DNA from: Phytohabitans sp036906915 | GTDB lineage: Bacteria > Actinomycetota > Actinomycetes > Mycobacteriales > Micromonosporaceae | Reading direction: 5' to 3' | Assembly (NCBI RefSeq): GCF_036906915.1 | Contig: NZ_JBAKHX010000064.1 | Location: 1 to 49,604, forward strand | DNA: 49,604 bases | Shown here: piece by piece, positions 28,093 through 36,709 of the stretch | How the letters are laid out: every line of letters begins with the position of its first letter | Position numbering within the stretch: position 1 is the first letter of the stretch | The notes under the pieces: model-generated | What the model was told of the DNA's origin: nothing | Seen by the model: the letters and a program-made list of their open reading frames with translations, nothing else | The model's database searches: none | Position numbers and translations under genes: made by a program

Positions 28093-28982
28093 CCCCGCGC
28101 CGCTTCGGTCGGAAGGGGTGGGCGGGCGCCTACCACTGCCACGGCGGCGGCGCCGTGCGCTGCCGCGGCGAGCAGTGCCTCGGCCGGGGAGGCACCGGAT
28201 AGCCAGGCTGACAGCAGGCCGGCGGCGAAGGCGTCGCCGGCGCCGGTCGCGTCGATCACGGGGACGGGGTGGCCGGGGGCGGCAACCACGTCCGGGTCGG
28301 CCCACACCGCGCCGTCGGGGCCCCGTTTCACCACCGCCACCCGTGCCACCTCGGCGAGCGTCCTCGCCTGGACGGTCGCCTCGCCGGGGCCGGCTAGTAC
28401 GGCGGCTTCGTCGGCGTTGGCCAAGAGCAGGTCGACACCCCGTACCCAGTCGAGGAAGGCGGTGGCGCGCCGCAACGGGGCCGCGGACGCCGCGTCGACG
28501 CTCGCGGTGATACCGCGTTCGCGCGCGGCGGCCAGGGCGCGCAAGCCGGCGTCGCGCGACGCCGGATCCAGCAACGTGTATCCGGACACGTGCACGTGCC
28601 GGGCCGCTGGCACGCCGGCCAGTGCGGCGTCGATGTCGGCGGGGGACAGGAGCAGGTTCGCGCCGCGGTCGGTGATCATCGTGCGTTCGCCGTCGCGGGT
28701 CAGCACGATGACGGTGCCGGTGGCGGCGTGATCGTGTCCGCGTACCAGGCAATGGACTCCGGTGGCGGTGAGCTCGGCGACGCGAGCCCGACCCGCCTCG
28801 TCGTCGCCCGCCGCCGCGACCAGGGTGACCGGCGTGCCCTGCGCGGCCAGCCACGCGGCGGTGTTGGCGGCCTGGCCGCCGCCGGTGAAGCGCACCGCGG
28901 CCGGAGTGTCCGAACCGGTGGCCAGCGGCCCGTCGAGCACCGCCACCACGTCGGTGACCAGGTCGCCGACGACGACGATCAT
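28089..28982 (-). CDS. PfkB-family carbohydrate kinase, likely pseudouridine kinase
   Basis: 297 residues. The ribokinase fold shows FTGGGQAANTAAWLAAQGTPV near the N-terminus, and the C-terminal PfkB signature VIDATGAGDAFAAGLLSAWL with the catalytic Asp. In the operon its ATG overlaps the psuG stop (ATGA, 28979-28982). Pseudouridine catabolism pairs a kinase (PsuK) with a glycosidase (PsuG), so pseudouridine is the likely substrate, by context. A longer frame runs upstream but is a shadow of psuG. Confidence 0.85.
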   Translation of the reverse strand: MIVVVGDLVTDVVAVLDGPLATGSDTPAAVRFTGGGQAANTAAWLAAQGTPVTLVAAAGDDEAGRARVAELTATGVHCLVRGHDHAATGTVIVLTRDGERTMITDRGANLLLSPADIDAALAGVPAARHVHVSGYTLLDPASRDAGLRALAAARERGITASVDAASAAPLRRATAFLDWVRGVDLLLANADEAAVLAGPGEATVQARTLAEVARVAVVKRGPDGAVWADPDVVAAPGHPVPVIDATGAGDAFAAGLLSAWLSGASPAEALLAAAAHGAAAVAVVGARPPLPTEAARG

Positions 28983-29896
28983 CTGGCGGCCGCGGCCACC
29001 GCGATGCGGGCGGCGAGTTCGGCGTTGCGCAGGATGATCCGCACGTTGACGGCGAGGCTCTCGCCGTGGGTGGCGGAGTGGAAGTGGGACAGCAGGAACG
29101 GGGTCACCGCCTTGCCGGTCACGCCTTCCCGCTCCAGCAGGGCCAGGCCGTCGGCGAGCGTGCGGTCGTGCAGGTCGGGGTCGAGCTGCTGGTCGGGCGG
29201 GAGCGGGTTGGCGACCACGGTGCCGCCGCTGTGCACACCGTGGGCGAGACCGGCGGCGATGACGTCGGCCACCTCCTCGGGCGAGTCGACCGACCAGTCG
29301 ACCTCGAAGCCGGAGTCGGTGATGAAGAATCCCGGGAACCGCCGCGTGCCGTAGCCGAGCACGGTCACGCCGAGCGATTCGAGTCGCTCGAGGGTGGCGC
29401 CGACGTCGAGGATCGACTTCACGCCCGCGCAAACCACCACGATCGGCGTGCGCGCGAGGGTCACCAGGTCGGCTGACTCGTCGAACGTCTGCGCCGCCTC
29501 GCGGTGCACACCGCCGAGCCCGCCGGTCGCGAAGATGGGTATCCCGGCGGCGACGGCAACGGCGCTGGTCGCGGCCACGGTCGTGGCCCCGTCGGCGCCC
29601 GCGGCGGCGGCGACCGCGATATCGCGTACCGAGAGTTTCGCCACACTGTCGGCGCTCGCGAGGTGCGACAGCTCCTCGTCATTGAGGCCGACGGTCAGCC
29701 GCCCAGCCACCATCCCGATCGTGGCCGGCACCGCGCCGGCTGCCCGTACCGCCGACTCGATCTCCCGGGCCACCCGCAGGTTGTCGGGCTTCGGGAGCCC
29801 GTGCGAAACGATCGTGCTCTCGAGTGCGACGATTGGGCGGCGGTCGCGGCGGGCATTCGCCACCTCGGCCCCGTAGGCGATGTCGAAGTCTCTCAC
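28979..29896 (-). CDS. psuG: Pseudouridine-5'-phosphate glycosidase
   Basis: Cleaves pseudouridine 5'-phosphate to uracil and ribose 5-phosphate. The 305-residue protein has all family signatures: VALESTIVSHGLPKPDN, GATTVAATSAVAVAAGIPIFATGGLGGVHR-type core, and VCAGVKSILDVGATLERLESLGV with the catalytic Lys, then GYGTRRFPGFF. GTG 29896 is the start. It is the first gene of a two-gene pseudouridine degradation operon with the PfkB kinase. Confidence 0.93.
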   Translation of the reverse strand: MRDFDIAYGAEVANARRDRRPIVALESTIVSHGLPKPDNLRVAREIESAVRAAGAVPATIGMVAGRLTVGLNDEELSHLASADSVAKLSVRDIAVAAAAGADGATTVAATSAVAVAAGIPIFATGGLGGVHREAAQTFDESADLVTLARTPIVVVCAGVKSILDVGATLERLESLGVTVLGYGTRRFPGFFITDSGFEVDWSVDSPEEVADVIAAGLAHGVHSGGTVVANPLPPDQQLDPDLHDRTLADGLALLEREGVTGKAVTPFLLSHFHSATHGESLAVNVRIILRNAELAARIAVAAAAR

Positions 29897-29973
29897 GATC
29901 TTTACGGTATGCCGTTCGAATGGACCCGTTGGCCGTGAGGTGGGAAACTAGAGGGCTGGAGGTGTTACTCGAC

Positions 29974-30192
29974 GTGAGCACACAGGTTCTCGAGCGTCCG
30001 GAACTCAAGGACGCCGACACTGGTCCTGAGATGTTCCACTACGTTCGCAAGGAAAAGATCGCCGAGAGTGCGGTCATGGGAACGTTCGTGGTGGCCCTCT
30101 GCGGCGAGACCTTCCCGGTGACCAAGGCGGCCAAACCGGGCTCGCCCGTCTGCCCGCAGTGCAAGGAGATCTACGAGTCGATGTCGGACTAG
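29974..30192 (+). CDS. DUF3039 protein
   Basis: 72 residues, starting MSTQVLERPELKDADTGPEM, with FHYVRKEKIAESAVMGTFVVALCGE and SPVCPQCKEIYE. Three cysteines (ALCGE, CPQC) suggest metal binding. It is conserved in actinobacteria without known function. GTG 29974 follows a distant GGAGG (12 nt); the upstream frame in the same phase is not family-like. Confidence 0.85.
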   Translation: MSTQVLERPELKDADTGPEMFHYVRKEKIAESAVMGTFVVALCGETFPVTKAAKPGSPVCPQCKEIYESMSD

Positions 30193-30357
30193 TCGCCGGC
30201 ACCACGTAGCACGCCGCCTTCCACCCGCAAGCTAGCTCGCAGGCCGCGTCGCACGATCTTCGTGTTCGACGCGGCCCGCGTCATGCTGTTCACGCTGCGC
30301 CGGGGTGAGCTTCGCGGGCTGGTGTCGGTCGGTGTGGTTATGCTGAAGGCCGCCTTC

Positions 30358-30377
30358 GCGCCCCGTCGCGGGGGCGC
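30358..30377 (+). terminator. GC-rich hairpin upstream of the helicase
   Basis: GCGCCCC (30358-30364) pairs with GGGGCGC (30371-30377), followed by TTT. It lies about 25 nt before the helicase start codon, so it may end read-through or sit in the leader. The rest of 30193-30400 shows nothing clear. Confidence 0.35.
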
Positions 30378-30400
30378 TTTCGTGTGTGTAGGGGGGTCTG

Positions 30401-32110
30401 GTGCGGCTGGCGTTGGAAGGCTTTCCGCCGCTGCGAGCGTGGCAGCGCAAGGCGATGGTCGAATACCTGCGGCGTCGCACCGAAGACTTCATGGCGGTCG
30501 CCACGCCGGGCGCGGGCAAGACCACGTTCGCGTTGCGCATAGCGGCTGAGCTGCTCGTTGACGGCACCGTCGAGGCGGTCACGGTGGTCGCGCCGACCGA
30601 GCACCTCAAAAACCAGTGGGCCGCCGCCGCGGCGCGGGTGGGCATCCAGTTGGACTCGGCGTTCCGCAACGCCGACATTCACTCCTCATCGGACTTCCAC
30701 GGCGCCGTCGTGACGTACGCCCAGGTGGGCATGGCGCCGCACGTGCACCGGCGGCGCACGATGACGCGGCGCACGATGGTGATCCTCGACGAGATCCACC
30801 ACGCGGGTGACTCGCGGTCGTGGGGCGACGGCGTCCGGGCCGCCTTCGAGCCCGCCGTACGCCGCCTGATGCTCACGGGCACGCCGTTCCGGTCCGACGA
30901 CAACCCGATCCCCTTCGTGACGTACGAGCGGGGCAATGACGGCCTCCAGCGGTCCCGCTCCGACTCGGTCTACGGGTACGCCGACGCGCTCCGCGAGGGC
31001 GTCGTGCGTCCGGTCATCTTCCTCGCGTACTCGGGGGAGACCCGGTGGCGCACCAGCGCCGGCGATGAACTGGCCGCTCGCCTGGGCGAGCCGATGACCC
31101 AGGATCTCGTCGCGCAGGCTTGGCGCACGGCCCTCGATCCGGCCGGCGACTGGATGCCGCAGGTGCTGCGGGCCGCCGACGCGCGCCTCCAGGTGCTCCG
31201 GATTGGCGGCATGGCCGACGCGGGCGGCCTGGTCATCGCGAGCGACCAGCAGGCCGCGCGGTCGTACGCGAAGCTGATCGAACGGGTCACCGGCGAGAAG
31301 GCGGTCGTGGTCCTCTCCGACGACGCCGGCGCGTCTGCCCGGATCGCCTCGTTCTCCGCCTCCAACGAGCGGTGGATGGTGGCGGTGCGGATGGTGTCCG
31401 AGGGCGTCGACATCCCGCGCCTGGCCGTCGGCGTGTACGCCACCAGCGCCTCAACCCCGCTGTACTTCGCCCAGGCGATCGGGCGGTTCGTGCGGGCGCG
31501 GCGGCCGGGCGAGACCGCGACGGTGTTCCTGCCGAGCGTGCCGCACCTGCTCGGGCTGGCCAGCGAGATGGAGGCCGAGCGCGACCACGTGCTGGGCAAG
31601 TCGGGCGCCGAAGAGGAAGACCTGCTCATCGAGCGTGCGCAGCGCGCCGAACAGGCCAGTGGCGAGCTGGAGAAGCGGTTCGAGGCGCTGTCCGCGACCG
31701 CTGAGCTCGATCAGGTGATCTTCGACGGGGCGTCGTTCGGCACGGGCGCCCAGGCCGGCACGCCCGAGGAGGAGGAGTACCTGGGACTGCCCGGCCTGTT
31801 GACGGCCGACCAGGTGTCGCTGCTGCTCAACAAGCGCCAGGCCGAGCAGTTGGCCGCCCAGCGGCGCACCCGGGTGGCTGCTCCCACGCAGACGGTTCCC
31901 GCGCAGCCGGCTGGTCCTCGCACGGCGGGGGAGAAGCGAATCGCGCTGCGGCGGCAGCTCAACGCCCTGGTCAACGCCCACCACCACCGCACCGGCCTGC
32001 CCCACGGGAAGATCCACGCGGAGCTGCGGCGGCTGTGCGGCGGCCCGCCGAGCGCCCAGGCGACGATCGAGCAGCTCGAAGAGCGCATCGCGACGGTCCA
32101 GTCCCTGTAG
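30401..32110 (+). CDS. DEAD/DEAH-box superfamily 2 helicase
   Basis: 569 residues. Walker A is ATPGAGKTTFAL (about residues 34-45), Walker B VILDEIHHAGD, motif III LMLTGTPFRSDD, and the helicase C motif includes MVSEGVDIPRLAVGVYAT and QAIGRFVRARR (motif VI). The C-terminal 170 residues (coiled, Glu/Arg-rich) end in a region resembling a conserved small C-terminal domain (RRQLNALVNAHHHRTG, HGKIHAELRRLCGG). It is an SF2 translocase conserved in actinobacteria, related to restriction and repair helicases such as UvrB/RecQ-like groups, but its substrate is unknown. GTG 30401 follows AGGGGGG. Confidence 0.85.
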   Translation: MRLALEGFPPLRAWQRKAMVEYLRRRTEDFMAVATPGAGKTTFALRIAAELLVDGTVEAVTVVAPTEHLKNQWAAAAARVGIQLDSAFRNADIHSSSDFHGAVVTYAQVGMAPHVHRRRTMTRRTMVILDEIHHAGDSRSWGDGVRAAFEPAVRRLMLTGTPFRSDDNPIPFVTYERGNDGLQRSRSDSVYGYADALREGVVRPVIFLAYSGETRWRTSAGDELAARLGEPMTQDLVAQAWRTALDPAGDWMPQVLRAADARLQVLRIGGMADAGGLVIASDQQAARSYAKLIERVTGEKAVVVLSDDAGASARIASFSASNERWMVAVRMVSEGVDIPRLAVGVYATSASTPLYFAQAIGRFVRARRPGETATVFLPSVPHLLGLASEMEAERDHVLGKSGAEEEDLLIERAQRAEQASGELEKRFEALSATAELDQVIFDGASFGTGAQAGTPEEEEYLGLPGLLTADQVSLLLNKRQAEQLAAQRRTRVAAPTQTVPAQPAGPRTAGEKRIALRRQLNALVNAHHHRTGLPHGKIHAELRRLCGGPPSAQATIEQLEERIATVQSL

Positions 32111-32131
32111 CGCCGCGCCCTGGGGGTAGGG

Positions 32132-32166
32132 AAACCGGCCGGAGGCACACCTCCTCCGGCCGGTTT
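32132..32166. terminator. Bidirectional terminator hairpin
   Basis: AAACCGGCCGGAGG (32132-32145) and CCTCCGGCCGGTTT (32153-32166) form a perfect 14-bp stem with a 7-nt loop between the convergent helicase and DUF7455 genes. A-rich and T-rich ends flank it on the two sides, so it can work in both directions. Confidence 0.8.
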
Positions 32167-32187
32167 ATCGAGTCTCTGTCGCTCTGC

Positions 32188-32427
32188 TCAGTTCGGGTTG
32201 GCCATTAGATCGGCGCCCCGCCAGGTGAACTCCGGGTCGGACACGAACTGCACCGTGATCTTGACGAGATCCTCGGCGTACTTGTTCGCGTGGTGTCCAC
32301 AGAACACCAGCTCGCTCCCACCCGCGAGGGTGATGCGGAGCTTGCCGGCAGCGTTGCAGCGGTCGCACCGTTCATCGGCGGCTGGGGGCGCCGCCGTTTC
32401 GGGCGGCGGCGTGAGAGTCGGGGTCAT
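32188..32427 (-). CDS. DUF7455 zinc-ribbon-like small protein
   Basis: 79 residues: a Thr/Pro-rich N-terminus, then RCDRCNAAGKLRITLAGGSELVFCGHHANKY with CxxC and CxHH, the pattern of a small metal-binding domain. It matches a small protein coded near sigA/sigB in mycobacteria (Rv2708c, recalled). ATG 32427 follows GAGGAGG at good spacing. Function unknown. Confidence 0.85.
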   Translation of the reverse strand: MTPTLTPPPETAAPPAADERCDRCNAAGKLRITLAGGSELVFCGHHANKYAEDLVKITVQFVSDPEFTWRGADLMANPN

Positions 32428-32672
32428 CGCCTTCCTCCTCTGGTCGTCACCGATGAACACGTTCTTCGGTCCTTGCTCACCTATCGTGCAACACCTTTGG
32501 GGGGTGCTGCCTTCCCAATGTGCCCTCGGGGGACCGAGGTCACACGTAGGTACGGACAGTGTGCCGTGCCACAAGGGTGCCACGTCAACGATCAAAGTGG
32601 GCAACGAGAAGATGACCACAGCCCTATATACATCTGGTGATCAAAGCGACACGCACTGTTGACGAATCGCCC
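32428..32672. other. Intergenic DNA between DUF7455 and hrdB
   Basis: It contains an imperfect inverted repeat, GCAACACC with GGGTGCTGC (about 32487-32513). A short AT-rich segment, CCCTATATACATC, lies near 32620 and on the minus strand offers a -10-like TATATAG for the DUF7455 gene. No gene was recognised here. Confidence 0.4.
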
Positions 32673-34340
32673 TCAATCGAGGTAATCCCGCAAAACCTGG
32701 GACCGGGACGGGTGTCGCAATTTTGACATCGTCTTCGACTCGATCTGGCGAATGCGCTCACGGGTGACCCCGTACACCTGGCCGATCTCGTCGAGTGTGC
32801 GCGGCTGCCCGTCGGTCAGGCCGAACCGGAGCCGCACCACGCCCGCCTCGCGCTCTGAGAGCGTCTGAAGCACCTGCTGGAGCTGGTCCTGCAGCAGCGA
32901 GAAGCTGACGGCGTCGACGGCCACGACCGCCTCGGAGTCTTCGATGAAGTCGCCGAGCTGGCTGTCGCCCTCGTCGCCGATGGTCTGGTCGAGCGAGATG
33001 GGCTCCCGGGCGTACTGCTGGATCTCCAGCACCTTTTCCGGTGTGATGTCCATCTCCTTGGCCAGCTCCTCCGGCGTGGGCTCGCGGCCCAGATCCTGGA
33101 GCAACTCGCGCTGGATGCGACCGAGCTTGTTGATCACCTCGACCATGTGGACGGGGATGCGGATGGTGCGGGCCTGGTCGGCCATGGCTCGGGTGATGGC
33201 TTGGCGGATCCACCAGGTGGCGTAGGTGGAGAACTTGTAGCCCTTGGTGTAGTCGAACTTTTCGACGGCGCGGATGAGGCCGAGGTTGCCTTCTTGGATG
33301 AGGTCGAGGAAGGCCATGCCCCGCCCGGTGTACCGCTTGGCGAGCGACACCACGAGCCGCAGGTTTGCCTCCAAGAGGTGGTTCTTCGCGCGCTCACCGT
33401 CGCGAGAGATCCAGCTCAGGTCGCGGAACATCTGCGTGGGGAGCTTCTCCTCGCCCTCCTCGGCGGCCCGCAGCCGCTCCGAGGCGTACAGGCCGGCCTC
33501 GATCCGCTTGGCGAGCTCGACCTCCTGCTCGGCGTTCAGCAGGGGGACCTTGCCGATCTGCTTGAGGTAGGCGCGTACCGAGTCGGCGGACGCCGTCAGC
33601 TCGGCGTCCCGCCGGGCCTGCTTGAGCGCCTCGGACTCCTCATCGTCCCACTCGAAGTCGTTGCTGTCGGCCGTAGCGTCGGCCTGCGCGGCCTCGACCA
33701 GCTCGGTGGTCTCTTCGACCACCACGTCCTCGATTTCGGCGGCTAGCGCCTCGGGGTCGATCTCCTCGCCGCCGCCCTCGCCGCCCTCCGGCGTCGTGCC
33801 GTCACCCTTCACAGCGCCCTTGGGCGCGGCCTTGGTGCTCTTCGCCGGGCCGGGCTTCGGCGCGCCCTTCGCGGGGGTCGCCTTCGGCGCGCCCACGGCC
33901 GGCGCCTTGCCGGTGCTCTTCGTCGGCTTGGGGGCCGTCGCGGGCTCGGCGCCCTCTTCGGCGGTGGCGGACTCGGCCGCGGGGGCGGCCTTCTTCAGCG
34001 GAGTCACGGTGGCCTCCTCGGGCGACGCCTGGTTGGGCGCCGCGGCCTGCTTAGCCGCCGTCTTGGTCGCCTTGGCGGTGGTCGCCTTGGACGCGGGGGT
34101 GGCCGAGCGGGCGGCGGAGACCCGGCGGCGAGTGCTGGCCGAACCGTCCACCACCACCGTGATGCCGGCTTCGGCGAGAGCGCGAAGAATCTTCTTGGCC
34201 TGGGCCGGGGTCACCTCGGCGGTCTCCACGGTGCGCGCGACCTCAGCCGACGTCAGCTGGCCGCCGGCACGCTCGGCGTGGGCGATCAGGGTGTCGGTGA
34301 TCGAGCGAACGTCGGCGCCGGTGTGGCGAGGCTCTGTCAC
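32673..34340 (-). CDS. hrdB: Primary RNA polymerase sigma factor HrdB / SigA
   Basis: Housekeeping sigma factor of 555 residues. The N-terminus (about 1-65) is region 1.1. Next is a long Ala/Lys/Pro-rich linker (about 70-190) and an acidic stretch (about 190-245), typical of actinobacterial HrdB. Region 1.2 begins ADSVRAYLKQIGKVPLL near residue 250. Region 2 has NLRLVVSLAKRYTGRGMAFL and YATWWIRQAITRAMADQ. Region 3 is IRIPVHMVEVINKL. Region 4 has LRFGLTDGQPRTLDEIG, GVTRERIRQIESKT and LRHPSRS. The GTG start at 34340 has GGAAGG 6 nt upstream. The DNA at 33142-33343 is identical to the sigB-like gene. M. tuberculosis places suhB, sigA and sigB in the same neighbourhood. Confidence 0.96.
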   Translation of the reverse strand: MTEPRHTGADVRSITDTLIAHAERAGGQLTSAEVARTVETAEVTPAQAKKILRALAEAGITVVVDGSASTRRRVSAARSATPASKATTAKATKTAAKQAAAPNQASPEEATVTPLKKAAPAAESATAEEGAEPATAPKPTKSTGKAPAVGAPKATPAKGAPKPGPAKSTKAAPKGAVKGDGTTPEGGEGGGEEIDPEALAAEIEDVVVEETTELVEAAQADATADSNDFEWDDEESEALKQARRDAELTASADSVRAYLKQIGKVPLLNAEQEVELAKRIEAGLYASERLRAAEEGEEKLPTQMFRDLSWISRDGERAKNHLLEANLRLVVSLAKRYTGRGMAFLDLIQEGNLGLIRAVEKFDYTKGYKFSTYATWWIRQAITRAMADQARTIRIPVHMVEVINKLGRIQRELLQDLGREPTPEELAKEMDITPEKVLEIQQYAREPISLDQTIGDEGDSQLGDFIEDSEAVVAVDAVSFSLLQDQLQQVLQTLSEREAGVVRLRFGLTDGQPRTLDEIGQVYGVTRERIRQIESKTMSKLRHPSRSQVLRDYLD

Positions 34341-34600
34341 GAATGACCTTCCGGAGGCGATGAACGAGCGCGGCCGTACCGGTCAGCACAGCACAAAGCG
34401 ATGCGTGGCCGGTGGTTTTGGGGGCCCTCGCGCCGCGTACCGGCCGGCGGTGGCGGTCCGTGTCACGTGGGCAGGCGTGAATTGTAACGCTGTCAGCCGC
34501 GATCATCCTGCCGCGCACGCCGACAGGACCTCACAAGGGGCCGGAGCGGACCGGTGCCGGAGGGCTTTGACAGGATGATACGGGGTTTGAGGGGGTACGG
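34341..34600. promoter_or_regulatory. Divergent promoter region of hrdB and suhB
   Basis: On the minus strand a consensus -10 TACAAT (34481-34486) points toward hrdB, which would give a 5' leader of about 130 nt; no good -35 pairs with it. On the plus strand TTGACA (34566-34571 region) precedes suhB, but no well-spaced -10 was found. No gene was recognised here. Confidence 0.45.
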
Positions 34601-35416
34601 ATGCGCGACGCGGCGCCGATGCCGGAAGAGTTGCTTGAGATCGCAATAAAGATTGTCCGGGAGGCTGCCGACACCGCCAGCCGGATGCGGGCCGAGGGTG
34701 TTTCGGGGGTCACCACAAAGAGCACCGACACCGACGTGGTGACCGCGGCGGACCGGGCCGTGGAGCGCCAGGTGGTCGGCGCGCTGCGCGAGGTGCGCCC
34801 CGGCGACACCGTCCTGGGTGAGGAGTACGGCGCGACCGCCGTTACCGCGTCCGGGGCGGTGCGGTGGATCCTCGACCCGATCGACGGCACCGTGAACTAC
34901 CTGTACGGGCTGCCCCAGTACGCGGTCTCCCTGGCGGCTGAGGTCGGTGGCGAGGTGGTGGCGGGCGTGGTGCGTAACGCGGCGACGGGCGCCGAGTGGA
35001 CGGCCACCCGCGGTGGCGGCGCGTACCGCGACGGCCGGCCGCTGCGCGGCTCGGGTGAGACCGATCTTGGCCAGGCCTTGGTCGGCACCGGGTTCGGGTA
35101 CGACGCGGCGCGGCGGGCGCATCAGGCGACGGTGCTCGCCGGGCTGCTGCCGCAGGTGCGAGACATCCGGCGGTTCGGGTCGGCGGCGCTCGACCTGTGT
35201 GCGGCGGCTGAGGGCATGTTGGACGCGTACTACGAGAAGGGTCTCAACCCGTGGGACCACGCCGCGGGAGGGCTGGTGGCCACCGAGGCGGGATTGCTGG
35301 TGGGCGGCCTCTCCGGCGCGCCGCCCGGGCTGGCCATGGTGGTGGCGGCGCCGCCCGCGCTCTTCAAGCCACTCCACGACCGCCTGGTCGAGCTGGACGC
35401 GGCCGGAGGGCCCTAG
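34601..35416 (+). CDS. suhB: Inositol monophosphatase family protein SuhB
   Basis: 271 residues. The Mg-binding phosphatase motifs are intact: TDVVTAADRAVE, LGEEYG with the metal-binding Glu, WILDPIDGTVNY with the signature DPIDGT (about residues 90-95), and the C-terminal NPWDHAAGGLVATEAG. It hydrolyses myo-inositol 1-phosphate, feeding mycothiol and phosphoinositide synthesis in actinobacteria. ATG 34601 follows GAGGGGG. Its TAG stop overlaps the stop of the convergent cei gene in a shared CTAG. Confidence 0.93.
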   Translation: MRDAAPMPEELLEIAIKIVREAADTASRMRAEGVSGVTTKSTDTDVVTAADRAVERQVVGALREVRPGDTVLGEEYGATAVTASGAVRWILDPIDGTVNYLYGLPQYAVSLAAEVGGEVVAGVVRNAATGAEWTATRGGGAYRDGRPLRGSGETDLGQALVGTGFGYDAARRAHQATVLAGLLPQVRDIRRFGSAALDLCAAAEGMLDAYYEKGLNPWDHAAGGLVATEAGLLVGGLSGAPPGLAMVVAAPPALFKPLHDRLVELDAAGGP

Positions 35417-35946
35417 GCGGCGTCCAGGGCGCAGGACTGCGGCGGCAGCACCGGGCTGCCCAGCTCGACGAGCGCCTGGTTTTTCTCCGTGGTGGTGGCG
35501 AGCTGCTTGAAGGCGTCGCCGATCACCACGTCGACCACGTCGTCTTCGCGCTTCGGGTCGTACTCAGGGTCGGCCTCGCGCAGGAAGTACGCCTGGAGTA
35601 CCTGAGCCGAGCCGACCCCCTTCGGTCCGTACCGCAGCACGGCCACGCCCGCGACGGCCTTCTTCGCCGGGTCGTTGCCCTTCTTCTTGACCTGGAACTT
35701 CCGGTTCGCGAAGTCGGCGCCCACCGAGTTGGCCAGGTTCGGCGTGTCTGTCGCGTTGAAGACGTTGATCTTGATGTCTTTCTCCTGGCGCAGCGCCAGG
35801 TCGGCGCGCGCCCATCCGTCCGGGCACTTCGCGACCGGCGCCTCGCCACGCTGGGTGTCGCGCGTCAGCGCGACCACCACGAAGACCAACGCACAGACCA
35901 CGAGGAGCCCGACGACTACAAGCGCCCGCACACGCGCAAAGGTCAT
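35413..35946 (-). CDS. cei: LytR C-terminal domain membrane protein, Cei-like
   Basis: 177 residues: a transmembrane helix (about residues 7-28, RVRALVVVGLLVVCALVFVV), then an extracellular LytR_C domain with INVFNATDTPNLANSVGADFANRKFQV, VAVLRYGPKGVGSAQVLQAY and VIGDAFKQL. The mycobacterial homologue Rv2700 (Cei, recalled) supports cell-envelope integrity and lies beside suhB, as here. ATG 35946 follows GGGAGC. A longer frame to 36006 lacks a ribosome binding site. Confidence 0.85.
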   Translation of the reverse strand: MTFARVRALVVVGLLVVCALVFVVVALTRDTQRGEAPVAKCPDGWARADLALRQEKDIKINVFNATDTPNLANSVGADFANRKFQVKKKGNDPAKKAVAGVAVLRYGPKGVGSAQVLQAYFLREADPEYDPKREDDVVDVVIGDAFKQLATTTEKNQALVELGSPVLPPQSCALDAA

Positions 35947-36340
35947 TGGTGGTGCTCCCCGTCCAGGTGGCAGTGGTATGGCGATGAGGTTAGCGTCTGA
36001 CGCCACACCCGCGCGGAAAGGAGCGCAGACTACCGGCGCGTTGACGCTGATCCCGCCACCGGTGCCCCTATCTTCGTGTCGCCTGAGTCACATTGGGAAC
36101 AACTTCGCGCGCGCGGGCGTACAAGCATCCCACAGGGGCGGTATACATGCCTCGCCTCAAGGGCGGTAAGGTACCGCGCTCGCAGGGGGAGTTTCCTTCC
36201 GGCGGGTGCCGCCACGGGCCGGCACGGCGATGTGCCAGATCGGACCAGGCGGGTTACCCGGCGGCCAGCCGGGAACCGAAACACTGTCGTCCGGCGTTAC
36301 AACCGGGAAGCGACACATCGAAACAGGAGAGTGACATCCG
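35947..36340. promoter_or_regulatory. Divergent upstream region of cei and DUF4193, with ECF-type promoter
   Basis: GGAAC at 36096-36100, a 17-bp spacer and CGT at 36118-36120 match an ECF (SigE-type) promoter for the DUF4193 gene. A hairpin GCGGTA-AGG-TACCGC lies at 36163-36177, and a -10-like TATACA at about 36142-36147. The region has no recognisable gene despite open frames. Confidence 0.45.
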
Positions 36341-36637
36341 ATGGCCACCGACTACGACGCCCCGCGTCGCGACGAGGTAGACCTCGGCGAGGACAGCCTG
36401 GAGGAGCTCAAGGCACGGCGCGTCGACTCACAGTCGGGCGCTGTGGACGTGGACGAGGCAGAGGTTGCCGAGAGTTTCGAACTCCCCGGGGCCGACCTCG
36501 CCGACGAGGAGCTGACCGTCAAGGTCCTTCCGATGCAGCAGGACGAGTTCCGCTGCGCCCGGTGCTTCCTCGTCCACCACCGCAGCCAGCTAGCCTTCGA
36601 GCGCAACGGCGACCTGATCTGCCGCGAGTGCGCCTAG
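36341..36637 (+). CDS. DUF4193 zinc-ribbon protein
   Basis: 98 residues, acidic in the first two thirds (ADLADEELTVKVLPMQQDEF), ending in CARCFLVHHRSQLAFERNGDLICRECA with CxxC...CxxC, a zinc ribbon. It is the Rv2699c family, conserved in actinobacteria next to dut and suhB; function unknown. ATG 36341 follows CAGGAGAG. A strong hairpin follows the stop codon. Confidence 0.9.
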   Translation: MATDYDAPRRDEVDLGEDSLEELKARRVDSQSGAVDVDEAEVAESFELPGADLADEELTVKVLPMQQDEFRCARCFLVHHRSQLAFERNGDLICRECA

Positions 36638-36651
36638 GGCCGCTGATCCAA

Positions 36652-36677
36652 GGGCGACCTCGCTGACGAGGTCGCCC
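36652..36677 (+). terminator. Terminator hairpin after DUF4193
   Basis: GGGCGACCTCG (36652-36662) and CGAGGTCGCCC (36667-36677) form a perfect 11-bp stem with a 4-nt loop, 15 nt after the DUF4193 stop and before the next gene. No T-tract follows, as is usual in this GC range. Confidence 0.75.
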
Positions 36678-36709
36678 GCCGGGCCGACCCGTGGGGAGGT
36701 GAGGACGGT

